NCBI GenBank assembly: GCA_947683425.1
Contig: CANTUQ010000050.1
Coordinates: 14,872,501 to 14,936,500 of the forward strand
Direction of reading: 5' to 3'
Length of the DNA stretch: 64,000 nt
Origin: Excoecaria cochinchinensis
Taxonomy: Eukaryota > Streptophyta > Magnoliopsida > Malpighiales > Euphorbiaceae
Part shown: positions 14,484 through 28,643 of the stretch, piece by piece
Layout: each line of letters begins with the position of its first letter
Position numbering within the stretch: position 1 is the stretch's first letter
Translations under genes and position numbers: made by a program
Notes under the pieces: generated by a model
Seen by the model: only the letters and a program-made list of their open reading frames with translations
What the model was told of the DNA's origin: nothing
Databases searched by the model: none

Positions 14484-17400
14484 CGAGTCCAACAATCCAG
14501 GAAAACTTGATTGGAATAGCTACTGGAAGCTTGCCGGTCACAACGCATCGAGAATCGGCCTCGTCGGGATCTGACGGATTTCCCTAGGGGTACCCCGAGG
14601 GAAAATCGCCAGAATCGAAAAATCGTAAAAAGTGGTGAAATTTTGGATCCGAGTCCAACAATCCGGGAAAACTTGATTGGAATAGCTACAGGAAGCTTGC
14701 CGGTCACAACGCATCGAGAACCGGCCTCGTCGGGATCTGACGAATTTTCACGGATTTCCCTAGGGGGTACCCCTAGGAAAAATCACCAGAATCGAAAAAT
14801 TGTAAAAAGTGGTGAAATTTTGGATCCGAGTCCAACAATCCGGGAAAACTTGATTGGAATAGCTACTGGAATCTTGCCGGTCACAACGCATCGAGAATCG
14901 GCCTCGTCGCGATCTCACGGATTTCCCTAGGGGTACCCCTAGGGAAAATCGCCAGAATCGAAAAATCGTAAAAAGTGGTGAAATTTTGGATCCGAGTCCA
15001 ACAATTCGGGAAAACTTGATTGGAATAGCTACTGGAAGCTTGCCGGTCACAACGCATCGAGAATCGGCCTCTTCGGGATCTGACGAATTTTCACGGATTT
15101 CCCTAGGGGTACCCCTAGGGAAAATCGCCAGAATCGAAAAATCGTAAAAAGTGGTGAAATTTTTGATCCGAGTCCAACAATCCGGGAAAACTTGATTGGA
15201 ATAGCTACTGGAAGCTTGCCGATCACAACGAATCGAGAATCGGCCTCGTCGGGATCTGACGGATTTCCCTAGGGGTACCCCTAGGGAAAATCGCCAGAAT
15301 CGAAAAATCGTAAAAAGTGGTGAAATTTTGGATCCGAGTCCAACAATTCGGGAAAACTTGATTGGAATAGCTACTGGAAGCTTGCCGGTTAGAACGCATC
15401 GAGAATCGGCCTCGTCGGGATCTCACGGATTTCCCTAGGGGTACCCCTAGGGAAAATCGCCAGAATCGAAAAATAGTAAAAAGTGGTGAAATTTTTGATC
15501 CGAGTCCAACAATCCAGCAAAACTTGATTGGAATAGATACTGGAAGCTTGTCGGTCACAACGCATCGAGAATCGGCCTCGTCGGGATCTCACGGATTTCC
15601 CTAGGGGTACCCCTAGGGAAAATCGCCAGAATCGAAAAATCGTAAAAAGTGGTGAAATTTTGGATCCGAGTCCAACAATCCGGGAAAACTAGATTGGAAT
15701 AGCTACTGGAAGCTTTCCGGTCACAACGCATAGAGAATCGGCCTCGTCGGGATCTGACGAATTTTCACGGATTTCCCTAGGGTACTCCTAGGGAAAATCG
15801 CCAGAATCGAAAAATCGTAAAAAGTTGTGAAATTTTGGATCCGAGTCCAACAATCCGGGAAAACTTGATTGGAATAGTTACTGGAAGCTTGCCGGTCACA
15901 ACGCATCGAGAATCGGCCTCGTCGGGATCTGACGAATTTTCACGGATTTATCTAGGGTACTCCTAGGGAAAATCGCCAGAATCGAAAAATCGTAAAAAGT
16001 GTTGAAATTTTGGATCCGAGTCCAACAATCCGGGAAAACTTGATTGGAATAGCTACTGGAAGCTTGCCGGTCACAACGCATTGAGAATCGGCCTCGTCGG
16101 GATCTGACGGATTTACCTAGGGGTACCCCTAGGGAAAATCGCCAGAATCGAAAAATCGTAAAAAGTGGTGAAATTTTTGATCCGAGTCCAACAATCCGGG
16201 TAAACTTGATTGGAATAGTTACTGGAAGCTTGCCGGTCACAACGCATCGAGAGTCGGCCTCGTCGGGATCTCACGGATTCCCTAGGGGTACCCCTAGGGA
16301 AAATCGCCATAATCGAAAAATTGTAAAAAGTGGTGAAATTTTGGATCCGAGTCTAACAATCCGGGAAAACTTAATTGGAATAGCTACTGGAAGCTTGCCG
16401 GTCACAACGCATCGAGAATCGGCCTCGTCGGGATCTGACGGATTTCCCTAGGGGTACCCCTAGGGAAAATCGCCAGAATCGAAAATTCGTAAAAAGTGGT
16501 GAAATTTTGGATCCGAGTCCAACAATCCGGGAAAACGTGATTGGAATAGCTACTGGAAGCTTGCCGGTCACAACGCATCGAGAATCGGCCTCGTCGGGAT
16601 CTCACGGATTTCCCTAGGTGTACCCCTAGGGAAAATCGCCAGAATCGAAAAATCGTAAAAAGTGGTGAAATTTTGGATCCGAGTCCAACAATCCGGGAAA
16701 ACTTGATTGGAATAGATACTGGATGCTTGCCGGTTACAACGCATCGAGAATCGGCCTCGTCGGGATCTCACGGATTTCCCTAGGGGTACCCCTAGGGAAA
16801 ATCGCCAGAATCGAAAAATCGTAAAAAGTGGTGAAATTTTGGATCCTAGTCCAACAATCCGGGAAAACTTGATTGGAATAGTTACTGGAAGCTTGCCGGT
16901 CACAACGCATAGAGAATCGGCCTCGTCGGGATCTCACGGATTTCCCTAGGGATACCCCTAGGAAAAATCGCCAGAATCGAAAAATCGTAAAAAGTGGTGA
17001 AATTTTGGATCCGAGTCCAACAATCCGGGAAAACTTGATTGGAATAGCTACTGGAAGCTTGCCGGTCACAACGCATCGAGAATCGGCTTCGTCGCGATCT
17101 GACGAATTTTCACGGATTTCCCTAAGGGTACCCCTAGGGAAAATCGCCAGAATCGAAAAATCGTAAAAAGTGGTGAAATTTTTGATCCAAGTCCAACAAT
17201 CCGGGAAAACTTGATTGGAATAGCTACTGGAAGCTTGCCGGTCACAACGCATCGAGAATCGGCCTCGTCGGGATCTCACGAAATTTCCTAGGGGTACCCC
17301 TAGGGAAAATCGCCAGAATCAAAAAATAGTAAAAAGTGGTGAAATTTTGGATCCGAGTCCAACAATCCGGGAAAACTTGATTGGAATAGATACTGGAAGC

Positions 17401-19738
17401 TTGCCGGTCACAACGCATCGAGAATCGGCCTCGTCGGGATCTCACGGATTTCCCTAGGGGTACCCCTAGGGAAAATCGCCAGAATCGAAAAATCGTAAAA
17501 AGTGGTGAAATTTTGGATCCGAGTCCAACAATCCGGGAAAACTAGATTGAAATAGCTACTGGAAGCTTGCCGGTAACAATGCATCGAGAATCGGTCTCGT
17601 CGGGATCTGACGAATTTTCACGGATTTCCCTAGGGGTACCCCTAGGGAAAATCGCCAGAATCGAAAAATCGTAAAAAGTGGTGAAATTTTGGATCCGAGT
17701 CCAACAATCCGGGAAAACTTGATTGGAATAGCTAATGGAAGCTTGCCGGTCACAACGCATCGAGAATCGGCCTCGTCGGGATCTGACGGATTTACCTAGG
17801 GGTACCCCTAGGGAAAATCGCCAGAATCGAAAAATCGTAAAAAGTGGTGAAATTTTGGATCCGAGTCCAACAATCCGGGAAAACTTGATTGGAATAGCTA
17901 CAGGAAGCTTGCCGGTCACAACGCATCGAGAATCGGCCTCGTCGCGATCTGATGAATTTTCACGGATTTCCCTAGGGGTACCCCTAGGGAAAATCGCCAG
18001 AATCGAAAAACCGTAAAAAGTGGTGAAATTTTGGATCCGAGTCCAACAATCCGGGAAAATTTGATTGGAATAGCTACTGGAAGCTTGCCGGTCACAACGC
18101 ATCGAGAATCGGCCTCGTCGGGATCTCACGGATTTCCCTAGGGGTACCCCTAGGGAATCGCCAGAATCGAAAAATCGTAAAAAGTGATGAAATTTTGGAT
18201 TCGAGTCCAACAATCCGGGAAAACTTGATTGGAATAGATACTGGAAGCTTGCCGGTCACAACGCATCGAGAATCGGCCTCGTCGGGATCTCACGGATTTC
18301 CCTAGGGGTACCCCTAGGAAAAATCGCCAGAATCGAAAATTCATAAAAAGTGGTGAAATTTTGGATCCGAGTCCAACAATCCGGGAAAACTTGATTGGAA
18401 TAGCTACTGGAAGCTTGCCGGTCACAACGCATCGAGAATCGGCTTCGTCGTGATCTGACGAATTTTCACGGATTTCCCTAGGGGTACCCCTAGGGAAAAT
18501 CGCCAGAATCGAAAAATCGTAAAAAGTGCTGAAATTTTGGATCCGAGTCCAACAATCCGAGAAAATTTGATTGGAATAGCTACTGGAAGCTTGCCGGTCA
18601 CAACGCATCGAGAATCGGCCTCGTCGGGATCTCACGGATTTCCCTAGGGGTACCCCTAGGGAAAATCGCCAGAATCGAAAAATAGTAAAAAGTGGTGAAA
18701 TTTTTGATCCGAGTCCAACAATCCAGCAAAACTTGATTGGAATAGATACTGGAAGCTTGTCGGTCACAACGCATCGAGAATCGGCCTCGTCGGGATCTCA
18801 CGGATTTCCCTAGGGGTACCCCTAGGGAAAATCGCCAGAATCGAAAAATCGTAAAAAGTGGTTAAATTTTGGATCCGAGTCCAACAATCCGGGAAAACTA
18901 GATTGGAATAGCTACTGGAAGCTTTCCGGTCACAACGCATAGAGAATCGGCCTCGTCGGGATCTGACGAATTTTCACGGATTTCCCTAGGGTACTCCTAG
19001 GGAAAATCGCCAGAATCGAAAAATCGTAAAAAGTTGTGAAATTTTGGATCCGAGTCCAACAATCCGAGAAAACTTGATTGGAATAGTTACTGGAAGCTTG
19101 CCGGTCACAACGCATCGAGAATCGGCCTCGTCAGGATCTGACGAATTTTCACGGATTTATCTAGGGTACTCCTAGGGAAAATCGCCAGAATCGAAAAATC
19201 GTAAAAAGTGTTGAAATTTTGGATCCGAGTCCAACAATCCGGGAAAACTTGATTGGAATAGCTACTGGAAGCTTGCCGGTCACAACGCATCGAGAATCGG
19301 CCTCGTCGGGATCTGACGGATTTACCTAGGGGTACCCCTAGGGAAAATCGCCAGAATCGAAAAATCGTAAAAAGTGGTGAAATTTTGGATCCGAGTCCAA
19401 CAATTTGGGAAAACTTGATTGGAATAGCTACAGGAAGCTTGCCGGTCACAACGCATCGAGAATCGGCCTCGTCGCGATCTGATGAATTTTCACGGATTTC
19501 CCTAGGGGTACCCCTAGGGAAAATCGCCAGAATCGAAAAACCGTAAAAAGTGGTGAAATTTTGGATCCGAGTCCAACAATCCGGGAAAACTTGATTGGAA
19601 TAGATACTGGAAGCTTGCCGGTCACAACGCATCGAGAATCGGCCTCGTCGGGATCTCACGGATTTCCCTAGGGGTACTCCTAGGGAAAATCGCCAGAATC
19701 GAAAAATCGTAAAAAGTGGTGAAATTTTGGATCCGAGT

Positions 19739-22700
19739 CCAACAATCCGGGAAAACTAGATTGAAATAGCTACTGGAAGCTTGCCGGTAACAATGCATCG
19801 AGAATCGGCCTCGTCGGGATCTGACGAATTTTCACGGATTTCCCTAGGGGTACCCCTAGGGAAAATCGCCAGAATCGAAAAATCGTAAAAAGTGGTGAAA
19901 TTTTGGATCCGAGTCCAACAATCCGGGAAAACTTGATTGGAATAGCTACTGGAAGCTTGCCGGTCACAACGCATCGAGAATCGGCCTCGTCGGGATCTGA
20001 CGGATTTCCCTAGGGGTACCCCTAGGGAAAATCGCCAGAATCGAAAAATCGTAAAAACCGGTGAAATTTTGGATCCGAGTCCAACAATCCGGGAAAACTT
20101 GATTGGAATAGCTACAGGAAGCTTGCCGGTCACAACGCATCGAGAATCGGCCTCGTCGGGATCTCACGGATTTCCCTAGGGGTACCCCTAGGGAAAATCG
20201 CCAGAATCGAAAATTCATAAAAAGTGGTGAAATTTTGGATCCGAGTCCAACAATCCGGGAAAACTTGATTGGAATAGCTACTGGAAGCTTGCCGGTCACA
20301 ATGCATCGAGAATCGGCTTCGTCACGATCTGACGAATTTTCACGGATTTCCCTAGGGGTACCCCTAGGGAAAATCGCCAGAATCGAAAATCGTAAAAAGT
20401 GGTGAAATTTTGGATCCGAGTCCAACAATCCGGGAAAATTTGATTGGAATAGCTACTGGAAGCTTGCCGGTCACAACGCATCGAGAATCGGCCTCGTCGG
20501 GATCTCACGGATTTCCCTAGGGGTACCCCTAGGGAAAATCGCCAGAATCGAAAAATAGTAAAAAGTGGTGAAATTTTAGATCCGAGTCCAACAATCCAGG
20601 AAAACTTGATTGGAATAGATACTGGAAGCTTGCCGGTCACAACGCATCGAGAATCGGCCTCGTCGGGATCTCACGGATTTCCCTAGGGGTACCCCTAGGG
20701 AAAATCGCCAGAATCGAAAAATCGTAAAAAGTGGTGAAATTTTGGATCCGAGTCCAACAATCCGGGAAAACTAGATTGAAATAGCTACTGGAAGCTTGCC
20801 GGTCACAACGCATCGAGAATCGGCCTCGTCGGGATCTGACGAATTTTCACGGATTTCCCTAGGGGTACCCCTAGGGAAAATCGCCAGAATCGAAAAATCG
20901 TAAAAAGTGGTAAAATTTTTGATCCGAGTCCAACAATCCGGGAAAAATTGTTTGGAATAGCTACTGGAAGCTTGCCGGTCACAACGCATCGAGAATCGGC
21001 CTTGTCGGGATCTGACGGATTTCCCTAGGGGTACCCCTAGGGAAAATCGCTAGAATCGAAAAATCGTAAAAAGTGGTGAAATTTTGGATCCGACTCCAAC
21101 AATCCGGGAAAAGTTGATTGGAATAGCTACAGGAAGCTTGCCAGTCACAACCCATCGAGAATCGGCCTCGTCGGGATCTGACGAATTTTCACGGATTTCC
21201 CTAGCTGTACCCCTAGGGAAAATCGCCAGAATCGAAAAATCGTAAAAAGTGGTGAAATTTTGGATCCGAGTCCAACAATCCGGGAAAACTTGATTGGAAT
21301 AGTTACTAGAAGCATGCCGGTCACAACGCATCGAGAATCGGCCTCGTCGGGATCTCACGGATTTCCCTAGGGGTACCCCTAGGGAAAATCGCCAGAATCG
21401 AAAAATTGTAAAAAGTGTTGAAATTTTGGATCCGAGTCCAACAATCCGGGAAAACTATTTTGGAATAGCTACTGGAAGCTTGCCGGTCACAACGCATAGA
21501 GAATCGGCCTCGTCGGGATCTGACGAATTTTCACGGATTTCCTTAGGGTACTCCTAGGAAAAATCGCCAGAATCGAAAAATCGTAAAAAGTGGTGAAATT
21601 TTTGATCCGAGTCCAACAATCCGGTAAAACTTGATTGGAATAGATACTGGAAGCTTGCCGGTCACAACGCATCGAGAATCGGCCTCGTCGGGATCTCACG
21701 GATTTCCCTAGGGGTACCCCTAGGGAAAATCGCCATAATCGAAAAATTGTAAAAAGTGGTGAAATTTTGGATCCGAGTCCAACAATCCGGGAAAACTTGA
21801 TTGGAATAGCTACTGGAAGCTTGCCGGTCACAACGCATCGAGAATCGGCCTCTTCGGGATCTGACGAATTTTCACGTATTTCCCTAGGGGTACCCCTAGG
21901 GAAAATCGCCAGAATCGAAAAATCGTAAAAAGTGGTGAAATTTTGGATCCGAGTCAAACAATCCGGGAAAACTTAATTGGAATAGCTACTGGAAGCTTGT
22001 CGGTCACAACGCATCGAGAATCGGCCTCGTCGGGATCTGACGGATTTCCCTAGGGGTACCCCTAGGGAAAATCGCCAGAATCGAAAAATCGTAAAAAGTG
22101 GTGAAATTTTTGATCCGAGTCCAAAAATCCGGGAAAACTTGATTGGAATAGCTACTGAAAGCTTGCCGGTCACAACGCATCGAGAATCGGCCTCGTCGGG
22201 ATCTCACGGATTTCTCTAGGGGTACCCCTAGGGAAAATCGCCATAATCGAAAAATTGTAAAAAGTGGTGAAATTTTGGATCCGAGTCCAACAATCCGGGA
22301 AAACTTGATTGGAATAGCTACTAGAAGCTTGCCGGTCACAACGCATCGAGAATCGGCCTCTTCGGGATCTGACGAATTTTCACGTATTTCCCTAGGGGTA
22401 CCCCTAGGGAAAATCGCCAGAATCGAAAAATCGTAAAAAGTGGTGAAATTTTGGATCCGAGTCCAACAATCCGGGAAAACTTGATTGGAATAGCTACTGG
22501 AAGCTTGCCGGTCACAACGCATCGAGAATCGGTCTCGTCGCGATCTGACGAATTTTCACGGATTTCCCTAGGCGTACCCCTAGGGAAAATCGCCAGAATC
22601 GAAAAATCGTAAATAGTGGTGAAATTTTGGATCCGAGTCCAACAATCCGGGAAAACTTGATTGGAATAGCTACTGGAAGCTTGCCGGTCACAACGCATCG

Positions 22701-25700
22701 AGAATCGGCCTCGTCGGGATCTCACGGAATTTCCTAGGGGTACCCCTAGGGAAAATCGCCAGAATCGAAAAATAGTAAAAAGTGGTGAAATTTTTTATCC
22801 GAGTCCAACAATCCAGGAAAACTTGATTGGAATAGATACTGGAAGCTTGCCGGTCACAACGCATCGAGAATCGGCCTCGTCGGGATCTCACGGATTTCCC
22901 TAGGGGTACCCCTAGGGAAAATCGCCAGAATCGAAAAATCGTAAAAAGTGGTGAAATTTTGGATCCGAGTCCAACAATCCGGGAAAACTAGATTGAAATA
23001 GCTACTGGAAGCTTGCCGGTCACAACGCATCGAGAATCGGCCTCGTCGGGATCTGACGAATTTTCACGGATTTCCCTAGGGGTACCCCTAGGGAAAATCG
23101 CCAGAATCGAAAAATCGTAAAAAGTGGTAAAATTTTTGATCCGAGTCCAACAATCCGGGAAATATTATTTGGAATAGCTACTGGAAGCTTGCCGGTCACA
23201 ACGCATCGAGAATCGGCCTCGTCGGGATCTGACGGATTTCCCTAGGGGTACCCCTAGGGAAAATCGCTAGAATCGAAAAATCGTAAAAAGTGGTGAAATT
23301 TTGGATCCGAGTCCAACAATCCGGGAAAAGTTGATTGGAATAGCTACAGGAAGCTTGCCAGTCACAACCCATCGAGAATCGGTCTCGTCGCGATCTGACG
23401 AATTTTCACGGATTTCCCTAGGGTTACCCCTAGGGAAATTCGCCAGAATCGAAAAATCGTAAAAAGTGGTGAAATTTTGGATCCGAGTCCAACAATCCGG
23501 GAGAACTTGATTGGAATAGCTACTGGAAGCTTGCCGGTCACAACGCATCGAGAATCGGCCTCGTCGGGATCTCACGGAATTTCCTAGGTGTACCCCTAGG
23601 GAAAATCGCTAGAATCGAAAAATAGTAAAAAGTGGTGAAATTTTGGATCCGAGTCCTACAATCCGGGAAAACTTGATTGGAATAGATACTGGAAGCTTGC
23701 CGGTCACAACGCATCGAGAATCGGCCTCGTCGGGATCTAACGGATTTCCCTAGGGGTACCCCTAGGGAAAATTGCCAGAATCGAAAAATCGTAAAAAGTG
23801 GTGAAATTTTGGATCCGAGTCCAACAATCCGGGAAAACTAGATTGAAATAGCTACTGGAAGCTTGCCGGTAACAATGCATCGAGAATCGGCCTCGTCGGG
23901 ATCTGACGAATTTTCACGGATTTTCCTAGGGGTACCCCTAGGGAAAATCGCCAGAATCGAAAAATCGTAAAAAGTGGTGAAATTTTGGATCCGAGTCCAA
24001 CAATCCGGGAAAACTTGATTGGAATAGCTACTGGAAGCTTGCCGGTCACAACGCATCGAGAATCGGCCTCGTCGGGATCTGACGGATTTCCCTAGGGGTA
24101 CCCCTAGGGAAAATCGCCAGAATCGAAAAATCGTAAAAAGCGGTGAAATTTTGGATCCGAGTCCAACAATCCGGGAAAACTTGATTGGAATAGCTACAGG
24201 AAGCTTGCCGGTCACAACGCATCGAGAATCGGCCTCGTCGGGATCTCACGGATTTCCCTAGGGGTACCCCTAGGGAAAATCGCCAGAATCGAAAATTCAT
24301 AAAAAGTGGTGAAATTTTGGATCCGAGTCCAACAATCCGGGAAAACTTGATTGGAATAGCTACTGGAAGCTTGCCGGTCACAATGCATCGAGAATCGGCT
24401 TCGTCACGATCTGACGAATTTTCACGGATTTCCCTAGGGGTACCCCTAGGGAAAATCGCCAGAATCGAAAATCGTAAAAAGTGGTGAAATTTTGGATCCG
24501 AGTCCAACAATCCGGGAAAATTTGATTGGAATAGCTACTGGAAGCTTGCCGGTCACAACGCATCGAGAATCGGCCTCGTCGGGATCTCACGGATTTCCCT
24601 AGGGGTACCCCTAGGGAAAATCGCCAGAATCGAAAAATAGTAAAAAGTGGTGAAATTTTAGATCCGAGTCCAACAATCCAGGAAAACTTGATTGGAATAG
24701 ATACTGGAAGCTTGCCGGTCACAACGCATCGAGAATCGGCCTCGTCGGGATCTCACGGATTTTCCTAGGGGTACCCCTAGGGAAAATCGCCAGAATCGAA
24801 AAATCGTAAAAAGTGGTGAAATTTTGGATCCGAGTCCAACAATCCGGGAAAACTAGATTGAAATAGCTACTGGAAGCTTGCCGGTCACAACGCATCGAGA
24901 ATCGGCCTCGTCGGGATCTGACGAATTTTCACGGATTTCCCTAGGGGTACCCCTAGGGAAAATCGCCAGAATCGAAAAATCGTAAAAAGTGGTAAAATTT
25001 TTGATCCGAGTCCAACAATCCGGGAAAAATTGTTTGGAATAGCTACTGGAAGCTTGCCGGTCACAACGCATCGAGAATCGGCCTCGTCGGGATCTGACGG
25101 ATTTCCCTAGGGGTACCCCTAGGGAAAATCGCTAGAATCGAAAAATCGTAAAAAGTGGTGAAATTTTGGATCCGACTCCAACAATCCGGGAAAAGTTGAT
25201 TGGAATAGCTATAGGAAGCTTGCCAGTCACAACCCATCGAGAATCGGCCTCGTCGGGATCTGACGAATTTTCACGGATTTCCCTAGCTGTACCCCTAGGG
25301 AAAATCGCCAGAATCGAAAAATCGTAAAAAGTGGTGAAATTTTGGATCCGAGTCCAACAATCCGGGAAAACTTGATTGGAATAGTTACTAGAAGCATGCC
25401 GGTCACAACGCATCGAGAATCGGCCTCGTCGGGATCTCACGGATTTCCCTAGGGGTACCCCTAGGGAAAATCGCCAGAATCGAAAAATTGTAAAAAGTGT
25501 TGAAATTTTGGATCCGAGTCCAACAATCCGGGAAAACTATTTTGGAATAGCTACTGGAAACTTGCCGGTCACAACGCATAGAGAATCGGCCTCATCGGGA
25601 TCTGACGAATTTTCACGGATTTCCTTAGGGTACTCCTAGGAAAAATCGCCAGAATCGAAAAATCGTAAAAAGTGGTGAAATTTTTGATCCGAGTCCAACA

Positions 25701-27902
25701 ATCCGGTAAAACTTGATTGGAATAGATACTGGAAGCTTGCCGGTCACAACGCATCGAGAATCGGCCTCGTCGGGATCTCACGGATTTCCCTAGGGGTACC
25801 CCTAGGGAAAATCGCCATAATCGAAAAATTGTAAAAAGTGGTGAAATTTTGGATCCGAGTCCAACAATCCGGGAAAACTTGATTGGAATAGCTACTGGAA
25901 GCTTGCCGGTCACAACGCATCGAGAATCGGCCTCTTCGGGATCTGACGAATTTTCACGTATTTCCCTAGGGGTACCCCTAGGAAAAATCGCCAGAATCGA
26001 AAAATCGTAAAAAGTGGTGAAATTTTGGATCCGAGTCAAACAATCCGGGAAAACTTGATTGGAATAGCTACTGGAAGCTTGTCGGTCACAACGCATCGAG
26101 AATCGGCCTCGTCGGGATCTGACGGATTTCCCTAGGGGTACCCCTAGGGAAAATCGCCAGAATCGAAAAATCGTAAAAAGTGGTGAAATTTTTGATCCGA
26201 GTCCAAAAATCCGGGAAAACTTGATTGGAATAGCTACTGAAAGCTTGCCGGTCACAACGCATCGAGAATCGGCCTCGTCGGGATCTCACGGATTTCCCTA
26301 GGGGTACCCCTAGGGAAAATCGCCATAATCGAAAAATTGTAAAAAGTGGTGAAATTTTGGATCCGAGTCCAACAATCCGGGAAAACTTGATTGGAATAGC
26401 TACTGGAAGCTTGCCGGTCACAACGCATCGAGAATCGGCCTCTTCGGGATCTGACGAATTTTCACGTATTTCCTTAGGGGTACCCCTAGGGAAAATCGCC
26501 AGAATCGAAAAATCGTAAAAAGTGGTGAAATTTTGGATCCGAGTCCAACAATCCGGGAAAACTTGATTGGAATAGCTACTGGAAGCTTGCCGGTCACAAC
26601 GCATCGAGAATCGGTCTCGTCGCGATCTGACGAATTTTCACGGATTTCCCTAGGCGTACCCCTAGGGAAAATCGCCAGAATCGAAAAATCGTAAAAAGTG
26701 GTGAAATTTTGGATCCGAGTCCAACAATCCGGGAAAACTTGATTGGAATAGCTACTGGAAGCTTTCCGGTCACAACGCATCGAGAATCGGCCTCGTCGGG
26801 ATCTCACGGAATTTCCTAGGGGTACCCCTAGGGAAAATCGCCAGAATCGAAAAATAGTAAAAAGTGGTGAAATTTTTTATCCGAGTCCAACAATCCAGGA
26901 AAACTTGATTGGAATAGATACTGGAAGCTTGCCGGTCACAACGCATCGAGAATCGGCCTCGTCGGGATCTCACGGATTTCCCTAGGGGTACCCCTAGGGA
27001 AAATCGCCAGAATCGAAAAATCGTAAAAAGTGGTGAAATTTTGGATCCGAGTCCAACAATCCGGGAAAACTAGATTGAAATAGCTACTGGAAGCTTGCCG
27101 GTCACAACGCATCGAGAATCGGCCTCGTCGGGATCTGGCGAATTTTCACGGATTTCCCTAGGGGTACCCCTAGGGAAAATCGCCAGAATCGAAAAATCGT
27201 AAAAAGTGGTAAAATTTTTGATCCGAGTCCAACAATCCGGGAAAAATTATTTGGAATAGCTACTGGAAGCTTGCCGGTCACAACGCATCGAGAATCGGCC
27301 TCGTCGGGATCTGACGGATTTCCCTAGGGGTACCCCTAGGGAAAATCGCTAGAATCGAAAAATCGTAAAAAGTGGTGAAATTTTGGATCCGAGTCCAACA
27401 ATCCGGGAAAAGTTGATTGGAATAGCTACAGGAAGCTTGCCAGTCACAACCCATCGAGAATCGGTCTCGTCGCGATCTGACGAATTTTCACGGATTTCCC
27501 TAGGGTTACCCCTAGGGAAATTCGCCAGAATCGAAAAATCGTAAAAAGTGGTGAAATTTTGGATCCGAGTCCAACAATCCGGGAGAACTTAATTGGAATA
27601 GCTACTGGAAGCTTGCCGGTCACAACGCATCGAGAATCGGCCTCGTCGGGATCTCACGGAATTTCCTAGGTGTACCCCTAGGGAAAATCGCTAGAATCGA
27701 AAAATAGTAAAAAGTGGTGAAATTTTGGATCCGAGTCCTACAATCCGGGAAAACTTGATTGGAATAGATACTGGAAGCTTGCCGGTCACAACGCATCGAG
27801 AATCGGCCTCGTCGGGATCTCACGGATTTCCCTAGGGGTACCCCTAGGGAAAATTGCCAGAATCGAAAAATCGTAAAAAGTGGTGAAATTTTGGATCCGA
27901 GT
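19739..27902 (+). repeat. Recent tandem duplication of a 4082-bp (about 24-monomer) block
   Basis: The units 19739-23820 and 23821-27902 match at a constant 4082-bp offset along their whole length. They share rare variants such as GGTAACAATGCATCG (19793 and 23875), CGAAAATCGTAAAAAG lacking A residues (20386 and 24468), TCACAACCCATCG (21144 and 25226) and CTAGCTGTACCCC (21203 and 25285). Differences are few, so this is among the youngest duplications in the window. A third start of the same pattern appears at 27903 and a related one at 17525, so the unit may once have been repeated further. Confidence 0.85.
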
Positions 27903-28643
27903 CCAACAATCCGGGAAAACTAGATTGAAATAGCTACTGGAAGCTTGCTGGTAACAATGCATCGAGAATCGGCCTCGTTGGGATCTGACGAATTTTCACG
28001 GATTTCCCTAGGGGTACCCCTAGGGAAAATCGCCAGAATCGAAAAATCGTAAAAAGTGGTGAAATTTTGGATCCGAGTCCAACAATCCGGGAAAACTTGA
28101 TTGGAATAGCTACTGGAAGCTTGCCGGTCACAACGCATCGAGAATCGGCCTCGTCGGGATCTGACGGATTTCCCTAGGGGTACCCCTAGGGAAAATCGCC
28201 AGAATCGAAAAATCGTAAAAAGTGGTGAAATTTTGGATCTGAGTCCAACAATCCGGGAAAACTTGATTGGAATAGCTACAGGAAGCTTGCCGGTCACAAC
28301 GCATCGAGAATCGGCCTCGTCGCGATCTGATGAATTTTCACGGATTTCCCTAGGGGGTACCCCTAGGGAAAATCGCCAGAATCGAAAAACCGTAAAAAGT
28401 GGTGAAATTTTGGATCCGAGTCCAACAATCCGGGAAAACTTGATTGGAATAGCTACTGGAAGCTTGCCGGTCACAACGCATCGAGAATCGGCCTCGTCGG
28501 GATCTCACGGATTTCCCTAGGGGTACCCCTAGGGAATCGCCAGAATCGAAAAATCGTAAAAAGTGGTGAAATTTTGGATCCGAGTCCAACAATCCGGGAA
28601 AACTTGATTGGAATAGCTACTGGAAGCTTGCCGGTCACAACGC

